Positions 51,236 through 59,616 of a DNA stretch of 64,000 nt are shown in pieces (within the stretch, counting starts at the first letter, position 1; each line of letters begins with the position of its first letter). A program made the position numbers and the translations under genes. The DNA is taken from positions 2,108,001 to 2,172,000 of the forward strand of contig NZ_CP177144.1 in the NCBI RefSeq assembly GCF_050389775.1. The letters are read 5' to 3'. This DNA comes from Marinibacterium sp050389775. Lineage in GTDB: Bacteria > Pseudomonadota > Alphaproteobacteria > Rhodobacterales > Rhodobacteraceae. The notes under the pieces are model-generated. The model made no database searches. It was not told where the DNA came from and saw only the letters and a program-made list of their open reading frames with translations.

Positions 51236-51576
51236 TCTTCTCAAGATTGCTGTTGAACAGGCCGCAGGACATGTGGGCCGATGGGCTGTGAGCGCGGCAG
51301 ATTGCGGCGGCGCGCGGCCTGTCACGCGAACCCGGGCCGTGCAGAGAATCAGGCCGTTACCAGTCGGGATTGCTGGGCCTGCACCGGGCATCAAGCCGGG
51401 GGCGAACAGGTGTTGTTGGCAGGAACAGGGCATGACATGTCGTCGAGCCCACCCCCGTCATGGGGGCAGGGCGTTGGAGTCCAAGAATAATTGCAAGGCT
51501 GCCGGCCCCAACTCACGCCCGCGCAAAACCGCAGCGCCTGGCTAAGGATGTCCGCGCAGGCCGGGGTGGTGGCCCA
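51236..51576. other. Intergenic region downstream of tRNA-His
   Basis: No gene is supported in these 341 bp. GAACAGG occurs at about 51255, 51406 and 51424, with no regular period. The right part is the 3' flank of the DUF6476 gene. No clear terminator is visible after the tRNA. Confidence 0.4.
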
Positions 51577-51882
51577 TCACTCGATGTCGATGGTGCGCCG
51601 CAGAGTCTCGCCGGTGGCATCGAAGATGAACAGCCGGTTGTCCTCACCCAGTACGATCAGCGCATCGCGGCCATAGGTCACGGCCTGTGGCCGGGCGCCA
51701 TCGGGCAGGGTGATCGTGTCGGGCAGGGGCAGCACGACCGGATCAGGAGAGCGGATGACAATCGCGCCCACGAGGATTACAAGCCCGCCGATCATCACCG
51801 CTGTCAGCACGGTCACAAGCCGGCGCAGGAAGCGCAGGCTGGGCGGTTCGACGAAGTCGTCTTCGGACGCAGGAGGTTCCAT
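51577..51882 (-). CDS. DUF6476-type membrane protein
   Basis: A 101-residue protein with one transmembrane helix (LVTVLTAVMIGGLVILVGAIVI) after a short acidic N-terminus with PPSLRFLRRL, and a periplasmic part with a small beta-propeller-like repeat (AVTYGRDALIVLGEDNRLFIFD). This pattern is typical of Rhodobacterales DUF6476 proteins; function unknown. The start at 51882 overlaps the start of the divergent rluA-family gene by 2 bp (CATG). ATG 51906 is an alternative and would deepen the overlap. Confidence 0.7.
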   Translation of the reverse strand: MEPPASEDDFVEPPSLRFLRRLVTVLTAVMIGGLVILVGAIVIRSPDPVVLPLPDTITLPDGARPQAVTYGRDALIVLGEDNRLFIFDATGETLRRTIDIE

Positions 51883-52912
51883 GGGCGCGCGTATCGTCTC
51901 TTTCATCCTGGCGGACAACCCGCCGCCGCGCCTTGATAAGGCGCTTTCGCGCGATGTGCCAGAGAGCGCGGCGCTGTCGCGCACGCGGCTGGCCCGGCTG
52001 ATCGGCGATGGCGCCGTGGCCGTCGATGGCCAGGTGGTGACCGATCCGCGGGCGCGGGTTGCCGGCGGGGCCGACATCACGATCACCGTCGAAGAGGCCG
52101 AGGACAGCCATATCGGCCCCGAGGACATCCCCCTGGCCATCGTCCACGAGGATGACGACCTGATCGTCGTCGACAAGCCCGCGGGCATGGTCGTGCACCC
52201 GGCGCCGGGCACGCCGTCGGGCACGCTGGTCAATGCCCTGCTGGCCCATTGCGGTGACCGGCTGTCGGGTGTGGGAGGCGTGCGCCGGCCGGGCATCGTG
52301 CACCGGATTGACAAGGAGACCTCGGGCCTGCTGGTCGTGGCCAAGAGCGATGCGGCCCATCACGGGCTGGCCGCGCAATTTGCGGCCCATACTGCTGAAC
52401 GGGCCTACATGGCCTTGGTTTATGGGGTGCCCGATGCGGCCGACCCGCGGCTGCGCGGGGTGCGCGGGGCCAGTTTCGAGCCGGGCAACGTGCTGAAGAT
52501 CACCACCGGGCTGGACCGACACCGGACCGACCGCCAGAAACAGGCCGTGCGCTTTGACGGCGGGCGCCATGCGGTGACCCGGGCACGGGTGATGGACACC
52601 TTCGGGACGCCGCCCTGCCTGGCGCTCGTGGAATGCCGGCTGGAGACCGGGCGGACCCACCAGATCCGCGTGCACATGGCCCATGCCGGGCACGGGCTGG
52701 TCGGCGATCCGGTCTATGGCGGGGCCCGCCGGCTGCCGGGCAAGGCGCTGCCCGAGGCGGCGGCGGGGGCGGTGCGCGGCTTTGCGCGCCAGGCGCTGCA
52801 TGCGGCCGTCCTGGGTTTCGAACACCCGGTCAGCGGCGAGATGCTGCGGTTCGAGGCCCCGCTGCCCGAGGATTTCGACACGCTGCTGGGGGTGTTGCGC
52901 GGCGCCCCGTAG
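51881..52912 (+). CDS. RluA/RluD-family rRNA pseudouridine synthase
   Basis: A 343-residue enzyme. An N-terminal S4 RNA-binding domain (RLDKALSRDVPE through GDGAVAVDGQVV) precedes the catalytic domain with DLIVVDKPAGMVVHP and the active-site motif GIVHRIDKETSGLLVVAK containing the catalytic Asp. The C-terminal ETGRTHQIRVHMAHAGHGLV is typical. The size and S4 domain point to RluD, which modifies 23S rRNA helix 69, but RluC-type specificity cannot be excluded. AGGAGG lies 6 bp before ATG 51881. Confidence 0.92.
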   Translation: MGARIVSFILADNPPPRLDKALSRDVPESAALSRTRLARLIGDGAVAVDGQVVTDPRARVAGGADITITVEEAEDSHIGPEDIPLAIVHEDDDLIVVDKPAGMVVHPAPGTPSGTLVNALLAHCGDRLSGVGGVRRPGIVHRIDKETSGLLVVAKSDAAHHGLAAQFAAHTAERAYMALVYGVPDAADPRLRGVRGASFEPGNVLKITTGLDRHRTDRQKQAVRFDGGRHAVTRARVMDTFGTPPCLALVECRLETGRTHQIRVHMAHAGHGLVGDPVYGGARRLPGKALPEAAAGAVRGFARQALHAAVLGFEHPVSGEMLRFEAPLPEDFDTLLGVLRGAP

Positions 52913-52936
52913 GATGGGTGCAAGCACCCATCCTAC
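52909..52936. repeat. 28-nt dispersed palindrome, copy 1
   Basis: GTAGGATGGGTGC and its perfect complement are separated by AA. It sits between the convergent rluA-family and DksA-like genes and overlaps the rluA-family stop. The same arms recur at 56956. It may act as a bidirectional terminator, although no T-run follows. Confidence 0.85.
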
Positions 52937-52938
52937 CG

Positions 52939-53208
52939 CTATTTCAACTGGCTGTCCTTCGAGCCCCGGCGGTTGATCCCGCCCCGGGCGCGATAGGCCG
53001 CGTCGCGATCCTGCTGGCAATCGAGGCACAGCTTGACCCCCGGCCGGGCCAGGCGCCGGGCCTCGGGGATCTCTTCCTCGCATTCGGCGCAATGGGTCAG
53101 GCTGTCGCCGACCGGCTGACGCGCGGCCTTCATCCGCGCCAGCTCATCCGAGATCGACGCCTCGATCTGTTCGTTCACCGCCCCGTCGCGGGACCATCCT
53201 CCGGCCAT
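52939..53208 (-). CDS. DksA/TraR-family C4 zinc-finger protein
   Basis: An 89-residue protein with the four-cysteine finger HCAECEEEIPEAR and KLCLDCQ, and an N-terminal helix (EASISDELARMKAARQP). Short DksA/TraR-type proteins bind the secondary channel of RNA polymerase and modulate initiation. This one lacks the long coiled-coil of full DksA, like other ~90-residue TraR forms. It starts at 53208 (GGGGTATCCG upstream, weak ribosome site) and lies downstream of the Gfo/Idh gene on the same strand, ~110 bp away. Confidence 0.83.
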   Translation of the reverse strand: MAGGWSRDGAVNEQIEASISDELARMKAARQPVGDSLTHCAECEEEIPEARRLARPGVKLCLDCQQDRDAAYRARGGINRRGSKDSQLK

Positions 53209-53320
53209 CGGATACCCCTTTCCTGCATCGCCCGTTCCAGCGCCCCTGCGCGGCCCGCGGATCGGAACAGGCTACGCCCGGCCCGCGCCCTTGGCAACGC
53301 CCGGCCGGGGGCAGGGGGCC

Positions 53321-54295
53321 TCAGAGGCTGGTTGCGCCGGCATAGATGCGGTCGAGCGCATCCTGTGTGCCCCGGGTGAATTCCAGCGGGCAGGGGTAGG
53401 GCGTGCCGTTGCGCAGGCTGTCGCCAAAGGCCTCGACCTGGGCCACGTAATGGCTGGCCGCCGGGAAGCGCCGGCTTTCGATCTGCAGCCCCGGCCCGTG
53501 CAGCTCGACCCGCGCCTCGCCAAAGACATTGGCATTGAACGGGGCGGTCAGGCGGATCGTGCCGGCGGTGCCGTGGAACGACATTTCCTGGTAGGGCGCC
53601 ATGCGCATCGAGACATAAGACGCATAGGTAAAGCCCGGAAACCGGGCGTCGATCGCGGCGAAACCGTCGATGCCATTGTCCCAGCGGATGCGCGCGCCGA
53701 TCTCCTCGGGTTCCTGGCCGGTGGCAAAACGCACCGAGCCCAGCACATAGACCCCGATGTCGCGCAGGGCGCCGCCGCCGGTGTCGGGCTTGTTGCGGAT
53801 GTTGGTCACATCGGCGCTGTTGTCGAAGGAAAACGCCCCGCGCACATGCACCAGCTCGCCGATTCGCCCCTCGGCGATCCAGTCGCGGACCAGCTGCCAT
53901 TGCGGGTGGTGCACGATCATGAAGGCCTCGGCGGCCAGCACGCCGGCCGCTTCCCGGGCGGCGATGATGCGGTCGATCTCGGCGGCCTGCAGGGCGATGG
54001 GCTTTTCGGTCAGCACGGCCTTGCCGGCGGCAATGGCCTTGAGCGTCCAGTCGACATGCAGATGATTGGGCAGGGGAATGTAAACGGCGTCGATCTCGGG
54101 ATCGGCCAGCAGGGCGTCGTAATCGGCATGCAGGCGCAGGCCCGGGGCAAAGGCGCGGAACGGCTCGGCCTTGTCGGGCGAGCTGGTGGCAAGGGCGGCC
54201 AGCTCGGCATGGCGGGCGGCATGGATCGCCGGGCCCATGTGCTCGCGGGCGAATTTCGCGGCGCCGAGGATGCCCCATCTGACCGGTGTGCTCAT
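53321..54295 (-). CDS. Gfo/Idh/MocA-family oxidoreductase
   Basis: A 324-residue NAD(P)-dependent sugar or polyol dehydrogenase. The Rossmann motif is VRWGILGAAKFAREHM, the central VYIPLPNHLHVDWTLKAIAA and the conserved E-K-P motif (VLTEKPIALQ) are present, followed by the family C-terminal fold (GGGALRDIGVYVLGSVRFAT). The substrate is unknown. It lies ~100 bp downstream of the capsule-type glycosyltransferase gene on the same strand, so it might act on a polysaccharide precursor, but that is only inferred from position. Confidence 0.85.
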   Translation of the reverse strand: MSTPVRWGILGAAKFAREHMGPAIHAARHAELAALATSSPDKAEPFRAFAPGLRLHADYDALLADPEIDAVYIPLPNHLHVDWTLKAIAAGKAVLTEKPIALQAAEIDRIIAAREAAGVLAAEAFMIVHHPQWQLVRDWIAEGRIGELVHVRGAFSFDNSADVTNIRNKPDTGGGALRDIGVYVLGSVRFATGQEPEEIGARIRWDNGIDGFAAIDARFPGFTYASYVSMRMAPYQEMSFHGTAGTIRLTAPFNANVFGEARVELHGPGLQIESRRFPAASHYVAQVEAFGDSLRNGTPYPCPLEFTRGTQDALDRIYAGATSL

Positions 54296-54393
54296 GTCTT
54301 GCCTCCTGTGTGTTGCCCCCGCGGGGATGGCGGCAAGGTAGCGACTTCGGGCGCTAACGCCAGCCTTTTGCGTGGGTTGCGGGCCGGGGGGCG

Positions 54394-55332
54394 TCAGGGC
54401 GCCGGGTCGACGCGGCGCAGGAAGCGGTCGGCCAGGTCGGGTTCGGTGGTCGACAGGCAGTTCCGGGCGAAATACCAGTGGACATACTTGTCATAGGCCC
54501 GTTTGCGCGGCCGCTCGGCCAGGGCGCGGGCGAGGTCGTCGGGGTCGCGGGCGGTGCGGGCGATGTGGTGGAAATCGGCCTGGCCGCAGAGCACGACGGG
54601 CTTGCGATGCAGGTAGGCTTCGATGCCCACGGCCGAGTTGATCGTGACCACCCGGCTGCAGGCGGCCAGCAGGTCGTGGATATTGCCATGCGACAGGATC
54701 AGCCGGGGATGCCGGGCGGCCAGCCCGTCGAGCCAGGCTTGCGTGGCGGGGTCCTGGTCGCGGGGGTGGGGCTTGACGACAACCGGGCCGGGCGCCTGGG
54801 CGAGCACGGTGTCGAGCATTTCTTCGCGGGTCAGGTGGCAGGTTTCGTCGACATCGCGATGGGCCTCGCTTTGCAGGAACACGGCCACCGGGCCGTCGGG
54901 CAGGGTGGCGCGGGCCTCGGGCTGGGGATAGCGCGAGCTGCGGCCATCGACCAGGCGCTTGCGCAGGCGGCGGAAGAAGGGCCGGGCGGCCTCGGTGTCG
55001 ATCGTGTCGGGATCGAAGGGCAGGTCGGCGATGGAGGAAAAGGCGCGGATGCCCCGGGGATCGACGTTCCAGAACGGGTAGACATAGGCAATGCCGGCGT
55101 TCCAGACGCGGGGATGGTGCAGCCGGCCGTGGTTGACCAGGTGGATGGCCGTGTCGCCGGCGGCCTGGTCGAGCACACGGGCCTTGCCCTGGCTGATGCC
55201 AAGCGGGCGAATTTCGACGGTGCGGCCCCGGGCCTGCAGCCCGTCGCGCAGGCGGGCGTAGAACGGCATCAGCCCCTCACCGGAGGTGCCGAGCCAGTCT
55301 TGGGGGACGTGAAAGACAATCGGGCGGGTCAT
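54394..55332 (-). CDS. Capsule-type glycosyltransferase-like protein
   Basis: A 312-residue protein of the capsule polysaccharide biosynthesis (KpsS-like) group. It has VVVKPHPRDQDPATQAW and VVTINSAVGIEAYLHRKPVV, the same H-P and S-A/T-G-x-E/Q core seen in the kpsC and kpsS products, and an end EPDLADRFLRR. It is shorter and encoded 10 kb from the main capsule block, so it may add a side sugar or work on another polymer. The start MTRPIVFHVPQ at 55332 is chosen. A repeat tract lies upstream. Confidence 0.78.
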   Translation of the reverse strand: MTRPIVFHVPQDWLGTSGEGLMPFYARLRDGLQARGRTVEIRPLGISQGKARVLDQAAGDTAIHLVNHGRLHHPRVWNAGIAYVYPFWNVDPRGIRAFSSIADLPFDPDTIDTEAARPFFRRLRKRLVDGRSSRYPQPEARATLPDGPVAVFLQSEAHRDVDETCHLTREEMLDTVLAQAPGPVVVKPHPRDQDPATQAWLDGLAARHPRLILSHGNIHDLLAACSRVVTINSAVGIEAYLHRKPVVLCGQADFHHIARTARDPDDLARALAERPRKRAYDKYVHWYFARNCLSTTEPDLADRFLRRVDPAP

Positions 55333-55442
55333 CGGGTGGAAGTTAGCCCGCCCGGGCCGGCGCCCCAAGGGGCATTGGCCGGACCGTGGATCAGGCCAAG
55401 GGCCGTGCCGAGGATCGGACCGGTGGGATGGCCTTGGGTTGG

Positions 55443-55802
55443 TCCGATGACCCGGCCCTGGAACTCGGCGCCGGGCCGGCCGAAGACTGGGCTTCGGTTA
55501 GGGCTGTGGAACATTCCGATGGTCGGGCCTCGGATCTTCTCAAGGATGAGTCCGATGGTCAGGCCTCGGATCTGCTCAAGGATGAGGCCGATGATCGAGC
55601 TCCGGATCTGGTCGCGGATGAAGCCGATGACCGGGCCCTGGATCTCGTCGGGGATCACTCCGATGACCGGCCCCAGGATCTTGTCGCGGATCACTCGGAT
55701 ACCCCGGCCATGAATCTGATCGCGGATCAGTCCGATGATCAGGTCCTGGATTTCGCTTCGGATCGGTCGGACCAGCAGGCCCGGACCTGGTCGCCCAACA
55801 GG
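55443..55802. repeat. 36-bp tandem repeat, ten copies
   Basis: Units start every 36 bp from 55443; those at 55515 and 55551 are almost identical. The plus strand reads as a 12-residue repeat like SDDRAPDLVADE; the minus strand also stays open (GPVIGFIRDQIR). It fills the gap between rpoH and the glycosyltransferase gene (55333-55833). I do not call a gene on either strand. Confidence 0.88.
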
Positions 55803-55833
55803 CCGATGACCAGGTCTCGGAACCGGCCAGGGG

Positions 55834-56730
55834 TCAGGCCGTGGCCAGCATGCCCTTTTCCTTGGCCAGGTCGCGCATCTTCTTCTGCAGCTTTTCGAAG
55901 GCACGCACCTCGATCTGGCGGATCCGCTCGCGGCTGACACCGTACTTGCCCGACAGGTCTTCGAGCGTGACGGGCTGGTCGGACAGCCGGCGTTCGGTCA
56001 GGATGTCCTTTTCGCGGTCGTTCAGCACGTCCAGCGCCTCGGCCAGCAATTCGCGCCGCGCTTCCAGCTCGTCCCGGGCCTCGTAATCGCCGGCCTGGTC
56101 GGCATCCTCGTCTTCCAGCCAGTCCTGCCATTGCATGGCGCTTTCGCCCTCGACGCCGACGGTGGCGTTCAGCGAGGCATCGCTGCCGGCCATCCGGCGG
56201 TTCATCGAGATCACGTCAGCTTCGGTCACGCCCAGGTCGGTGGCGATCTGCTTGACGTTCTCGGGGCGCAGATCGCCTTCCTCGAGCGCGCCGAGCTTGG
56301 CCTTGGCCTTGCGCAGGTTGAAGAACAGCTTCTTCTGGGCCGAGGTCGTGCCGAGTTTGACCAGCGACCAGGAGCGCAGGATGTATTCCTGGATCGAGGC
56401 GCGGATCCACCACATGGCATAGGTGGCCAGGCGAAAGCCCTTTTCGGGGTCGAACCGCTTGACGGCCTGCATCAGGCCGACATTGGCTTCCGAGATGACC
56501 TCGGCCTGGGGCAGGCCGTAGCCGCGGTAGCCCATGGCGATCTTGGCGGCGAGCCGCAGGTGGGAGGTGACCAGGCGATGGGCGGATTCGGTATCCTGTT
56601 CCTCGACCCAGCGCTTGGCCAGCATGTATTCTTCTTCGGGTTCCAGCAGGGGGAACTTGCGGATTTCCTGGAGGTAACGGTTCAACCCGCCTTCCGGCGA
56701 GGGCACGGGCAAATTTCCATAATTGGCCAA
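55834..56730 (-). CDS. rpoH: Heat-shock sigma factor RpoH (sigma-32)
   Basis: A 298-residue sigma factor. The RpoH box region is seen as QKKLFFNLRKAKAKL after SWSLVKLGTTSA, region 2 contains HLRLAAKIAMGYRGYGLP and FRLATYAMWWIRASIQEYIL, and region 4.2 ends with YGVSRERIRQIEVRAFEKLQ. It directs transcription of chaperone and protease genes. The start is a TTG at 56730 (MANYGNLPVPSPEGGL), supported by GGGAGG 8 bases upstream and by the family N-terminus. A sequence resembling its own promoter class lies upstream. Confidence 0.95.
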   Translation of the reverse strand: MANYGNLPVPSPEGGLNRYLQEIRKFPLLEPEEEYMLAKRWVEEQDTESAHRLVTSHLRLAAKIAMGYRGYGLPQAEVISEANVGLMQAVKRFDPEKGFRLATYAMWWIRASIQEYILRSWSLVKLGTTSAQKKLFFNLRKAKAKLGALEEGDLRPENVKQIATDLGVTEADVISMNRRMAGSDASLNATVGVEGESAMQWQDWLEDEDADQAGDYEARDELEARRELLAEALDVLNDREKDILTERRLSDQPVTLEDLSGKYGVSRERIRQIEVRAFEKLQKKMRDLAKEKGMLATA

Positions 56731-56767
56731 GGCTCGGGCCTCCCAATGTTTATACTATTAACATCCC

Positions 56768-56795
56768 ATATGGAGCCTGCCGGCCCCGGTGCAAG
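56768..56795 (-). promoter_or_regulatory. Putative sigma-32-type promoter of rpoH
   Basis: On the minus strand CTTGCAC and CTCCATAT are separated by 13 bases, close to the sigma-32 consensus CTTGAAA-N11-16-CCCCATNT. It lies ~40-65 bp before the TTG start. It suggests that RpoH may activate its own gene, as known in Caulobacter. Confidence 0.45.
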
Positions 56796-56955
56796 GGGTG
56801 GGCTGTGAATATGGCGCAAAAGTTTAGGAATCGTTAGGGGATGTTGTTTGCGCTCACGCGCATGTGCTGTTCGTTACGGCAGGGAACACGCGAGGATCCG
56901 CCGGCCGGGCCGGGTGGGGCGGAAATTGTGATTGATTCAGAATGGGTTGGCGCGT

Positions 56956-56983
56956 GTAGGATGGGTGATATCACCCATCCTAC
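56956..56983. repeat. 28-nt dispersed palindrome, copy 2
   Basis: GTAGGATGGGTG, centre ATAT, then the exact complement: a perfect 28-nt palindrome. It differs from the copy at 52909 only in the central four bases. It lies 6 bp past the stop of the minus-strand acetyltransferase gene. Confidence 0.9.
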
Positions 56984-56988
56984 GGCTA

Positions 56989-57510
56989 TCATCCGGCGGG
57001 CGGATGTTTCAGGTCGAGGCACATGATGTGCTGTGGCCCGAAGCCGCCGCCGAGGTAGAGCGCGCCGGTGTCGACGAACCCGCCCTTGATATAGACCCGG
57101 TAGGCATCCGCATTGCGGCAATTGACCGTCAGGTAACAGCTGCCCGTCCCGGGATATTGCGCGGCCAGGTATCCGGCCAGCGCCCGGCAGCCGTTGCTGG
57201 CCACGCCCCGGCCCTGCTGGCCATGATCGACCGAGAACATGCGCAGGCCAATCGTGCCCTCGGGGGCGAAATCGTGATGGTCGGGATAGTCGCGATCGAT
57301 GGCAAAGAACCCGGCGGGCTGGCCATCGGCCAGGATGACATGGCCGTCGCGCGTGTCAGGCGCGTCCATCACATCGCGGGGATGGGCGGAAAACGGCGCC
57401 TGATCGGGCGGCAGGGTGAAATGATCCACCCGGCCGATCTGGTCGCGGGGCAGCGGCGCCAGGGTGATGGCCGGCCGCGCGAGGGGCGCGGCCGATGCGG
57501 TGTCGCTCAT
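56989..57510 (-). CDS. GNAT-family N-acetyltransferase
   Basis: A 173-residue protein with GNAT features: an N-terminal loop ITLAPLPRDQIGRVDHF, the central DGQPAGFFAIDRDYP strand, the acetyl-CoA-binding VDHGQQGRGVASNGCRAL (Q-x-x-G-x-G/A) and CRNADAYRVYIKGGFVDTG. Substrate unknown. Its start overlaps the pepF stop by 4 bp (ATGA), so it is translated with pepF. The 28-nt palindrome follows its stop and may end the transcript. Confidence 0.82.
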   Translation of the reverse strand: MSDTASAAPLARPAITLAPLPRDQIGRVDHFTLPPDQAPFSAHPRDVMDAPDTRDGHVILADGQPAGFFAIDRDYPDHHDFAPEGTIGLRMFSVDHGQQGRGVASNGCRALAGYLAAQYPGTGSCYLTVNCRNADAYRVYIKGGFVDTGALYLGGGFGPQHIMCLDLKHPPAG

Positions 57511-59351
57511 GCTTCCATCGCTTCCAGTTCGTCGATGAAGCCCGAGATCATGTCGAGCCCCTTGTTCCAGAACGCCGGATCGGACGCGTCGAGCCCGAAG
57601 GGCGCCAGCAGCTCCTTGTGGTGCATCGACCCGCCGGCCTTGAGCATGTCGAAATACTTGTCCTGGAAGCCCGGCCCGCCCTCGGCATAGACCGAGTAGA
57701 GCGCGTTCACCAGCCCGTCGCCGAAGGCATAGGCATAGACGTAGAAGGGCGAATGGACGAAATGCGGGATATAGGCCCAGAAGGTCTGGTACCCGTCCAT
57801 GAAATCGAAGGCCGGCCCGAGGCTTTCGCCCTGGACCGACATCCACAGCGCGTTGATCTGGTCCGGCGTCAGCTCGCCGCCGCGCCGGGCGTCGTGCAGC
57901 TTGCATTCGAAATCGTAGAAGGCGATCTGGCGGACGACGGTGTTGATCATGTCCTCGACCTTGCCGGCCAGCAGCACCTTGCGCTGTGCCGGGGTCTCGG
58001 CCTGGTCGAGCAGCTTGCGGAAGGTCAGCATCTCGCCGAAGACCGAGGCGGTTTCGGCCAGGGTCAGGGGCGTCGACGACAGCATCTCGCCCTGGCCGGC
58101 GGCCAGCACCTGGTGGACGCCGTGGCCGAGCTCGTGGGCCAGGGTCATGACATCGCGCGGTTTGCCGAGGTAGTTCAGCATGATGTAGGGATGCACCTCG
58201 GTCACCGTGGGATGGGCAAAGGCGCCCGGGGCCTTGCCTTCGGTGACCCCGGCATCGATCCAGCCCTTCGAGAAGAACGGCGCGGCGATGTCGGTCATGC
58301 GCGGATCGAAGGCGGCATAGGCCTCCATCACGGTCTTCTCGGCCTCGTCCCAGCCGATCCGGCGGTCGTCTTCCATGGGCAGCGGGGCGTTGCGGTCCCA
58401 GACCTGCATGCGGTCGAGGCCGAGCCACTGGCGCTTGAGCTCGTAATAGCGGTGGCTGAGCCGGGGATAGGCGTTGACCACGGCCGTGCGCAGGGCTTCG
58501 ACGACCTCGGGTTCGACATGGTTCGACAGGTGCCGGCCATGCTGGGCCGAGGGCATCTTGCGCCAGCGGTCGATGATTTCCTTTTCCTTGGCCTGGGTGT
58601 TGTGGACCCGGGCAAAGGTCTTGACGTTGTCGTCCAGCACGCGGGCGATCTCGTGGGCGGCTTCCTCGCGCAGGGCGCGGTCCTGCTCGGTCATCAGGGT
58701 CAGCGTGGCTTCGAGATTGCGGGTCTCGCCGGCCACATCGAAGGTCAGCCCGGCGATGGTTTCGTCGAAGAGCCGTTCCCAGGCGTCACCGACCACGCCG
58801 AGATCATGCAGGAAGTTTTCCAGCTCGTCCGACAGTTGGTGCGGTTTCATCGCGCGGATGCGGTCGAACACGGGCTTGTAGCGGGCCAGATCGGCATTGT
58901 CGGCAAAGAGCCGGTCGAGATGATCGTCGGGCAGGCGGTTGAGTTCGAGCGTGAAGAAGACCGTGGGGGTGGAGAAATTGGTGATCTTTTCCTGCAGATC
59001 CGAGAGCAGCTTGGCGCGCTCGGCATCGGTGGTCTTCTGGTAATAGCGCAGGCCGGCATAGGACATGATGCGGCCCATCTTGGTCGAGATGGCTTCGTTG
59101 CGGCGGACGCAATCGAGCAGGCCGGCGGCGTCGAGCGTGGCCAGCTGGCCTTCGTAATCGGCGGCAAAGCTGGCGCAGGCGGTTTCGACGAAGTCGAGAT
59201 CGGCCTGAAGCTCGGGGGCGTCGGGGGCGGCGTAGAGGTCGGTGAGGTCCCAGACTGGCAGGTTGCCGAGCCCGCCGGACCCGGTTTCGCCGGCGATGTC
59301 GAAGGCGGGCCGGGTGGGGTGTCCGGGGGCGGGGAAGGGCAGGTGGAACAT
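57507..59351 (-). CDS. pepF: M3-family oligoendopeptidase F
   Basis: A 614-residue zinc metallopeptidase that cleaves short peptides in the cytoplasm. The zinc motif is TLAHELGHGVHQVLA at about residue 405 (HELGH), with the distal Glu in TLAETASVFGEM. The N-terminal ~200 helical residues are normal for PepF. The frame stays open 390 bp upstream of 59351 through a repeat tract, but MFHLPFPAPG at 59351 has AGAGGA upstream and is the reasonable start. It is followed by an overlapping acetyltransferase gene. Confidence 0.92.
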   Translation of the reverse strand: MFHLPFPAPGHPTRPAFDIAGETGSGGLGNLPVWDLTDLYAAPDAPELQADLDFVETACASFAADYEGQLATLDAAGLLDCVRRNEAISTKMGRIMSYAGLRYYQKTTDAERAKLLSDLQEKITNFSTPTVFFTLELNRLPDDHLDRLFADNADLARYKPVFDRIRAMKPHQLSDELENFLHDLGVVGDAWERLFDETIAGLTFDVAGETRNLEATLTLMTEQDRALREEAAHEIARVLDDNVKTFARVHNTQAKEKEIIDRWRKMPSAQHGRHLSNHVEPEVVEALRTAVVNAYPRLSHRYYELKRQWLGLDRMQVWDRNAPLPMEDDRRIGWDEAEKTVMEAYAAFDPRMTDIAAPFFSKGWIDAGVTEGKAPGAFAHPTVTEVHPYIMLNYLGKPRDVMTLAHELGHGVHQVLAAGQGEMLSSTPLTLAETASVFGEMLTFRKLLDQAETPAQRKVLLAGKVEDMINTVVRQIAFYDFECKLHDARRGGELTPDQINALWMSVQGESLGPAFDFMDGYQTFWAYIPHFVHSPFYVYAYAFGDGLVNALYSVYAEGGPGFQDKYFDMLKAGGSMHHKELLAPFGLDASDPAFWNKGLDMISGFIDELEAMEA

Positions 59352-59516
59352 GGGGTGTCCTCTTTGGATCAGGCAAGCCGGGTTGCGGGCAAACCTATGC
59401 GCGCGGTGATGCGCAGACAACCGGTGCCGTGCGGGTCTGTTGTCATGGGCGGCGGATGGCGTGGGGGCAGGGGCGGTGATGACGGGGCGCGAGGGCCGGG
59501 CGGACGGGGCGCGTGG

Positions 59517-59592
59517 CGGGGGAAGAGGGGGCGCTGCCCCCGTCCTCCGTTGGAGGACTCCCCCGGGAATACTTGGAAAGAGAAAGAAGCAG
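59517..59592. repeat. Recurring GC-hairpin plus AAAGAGAAAGAAG element
   Basis: Here GGGGGCGCTGCCCCC and GTCCTCCGTTGGAGGAC hairpins are followed by CCCGGGAATACTTGGAAAG and AGAAAGAAGCAG. Related ends occur at 46021-46050 (GGATATTTGAGAAGAG) and, on the minus strand, near 20505-20530 (GGTATTTTGACCAAGAAG). I recall similar intergenic elements from other Rhodobacterales genomes; they probably end transcripts. Confidence 0.55.
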
Positions 59593-59616
59593 GACGCGGG
59601 CACGACCCGGGGCGGG

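Noticed and set aside
55386..55937. A repeat protein gene on the plus strand (12-residue units)
   Set aside because: It starts with a GTG without ribosome site, runs into the antisense of rpoH, and the opposite strand is equally open; listed as repeat only.
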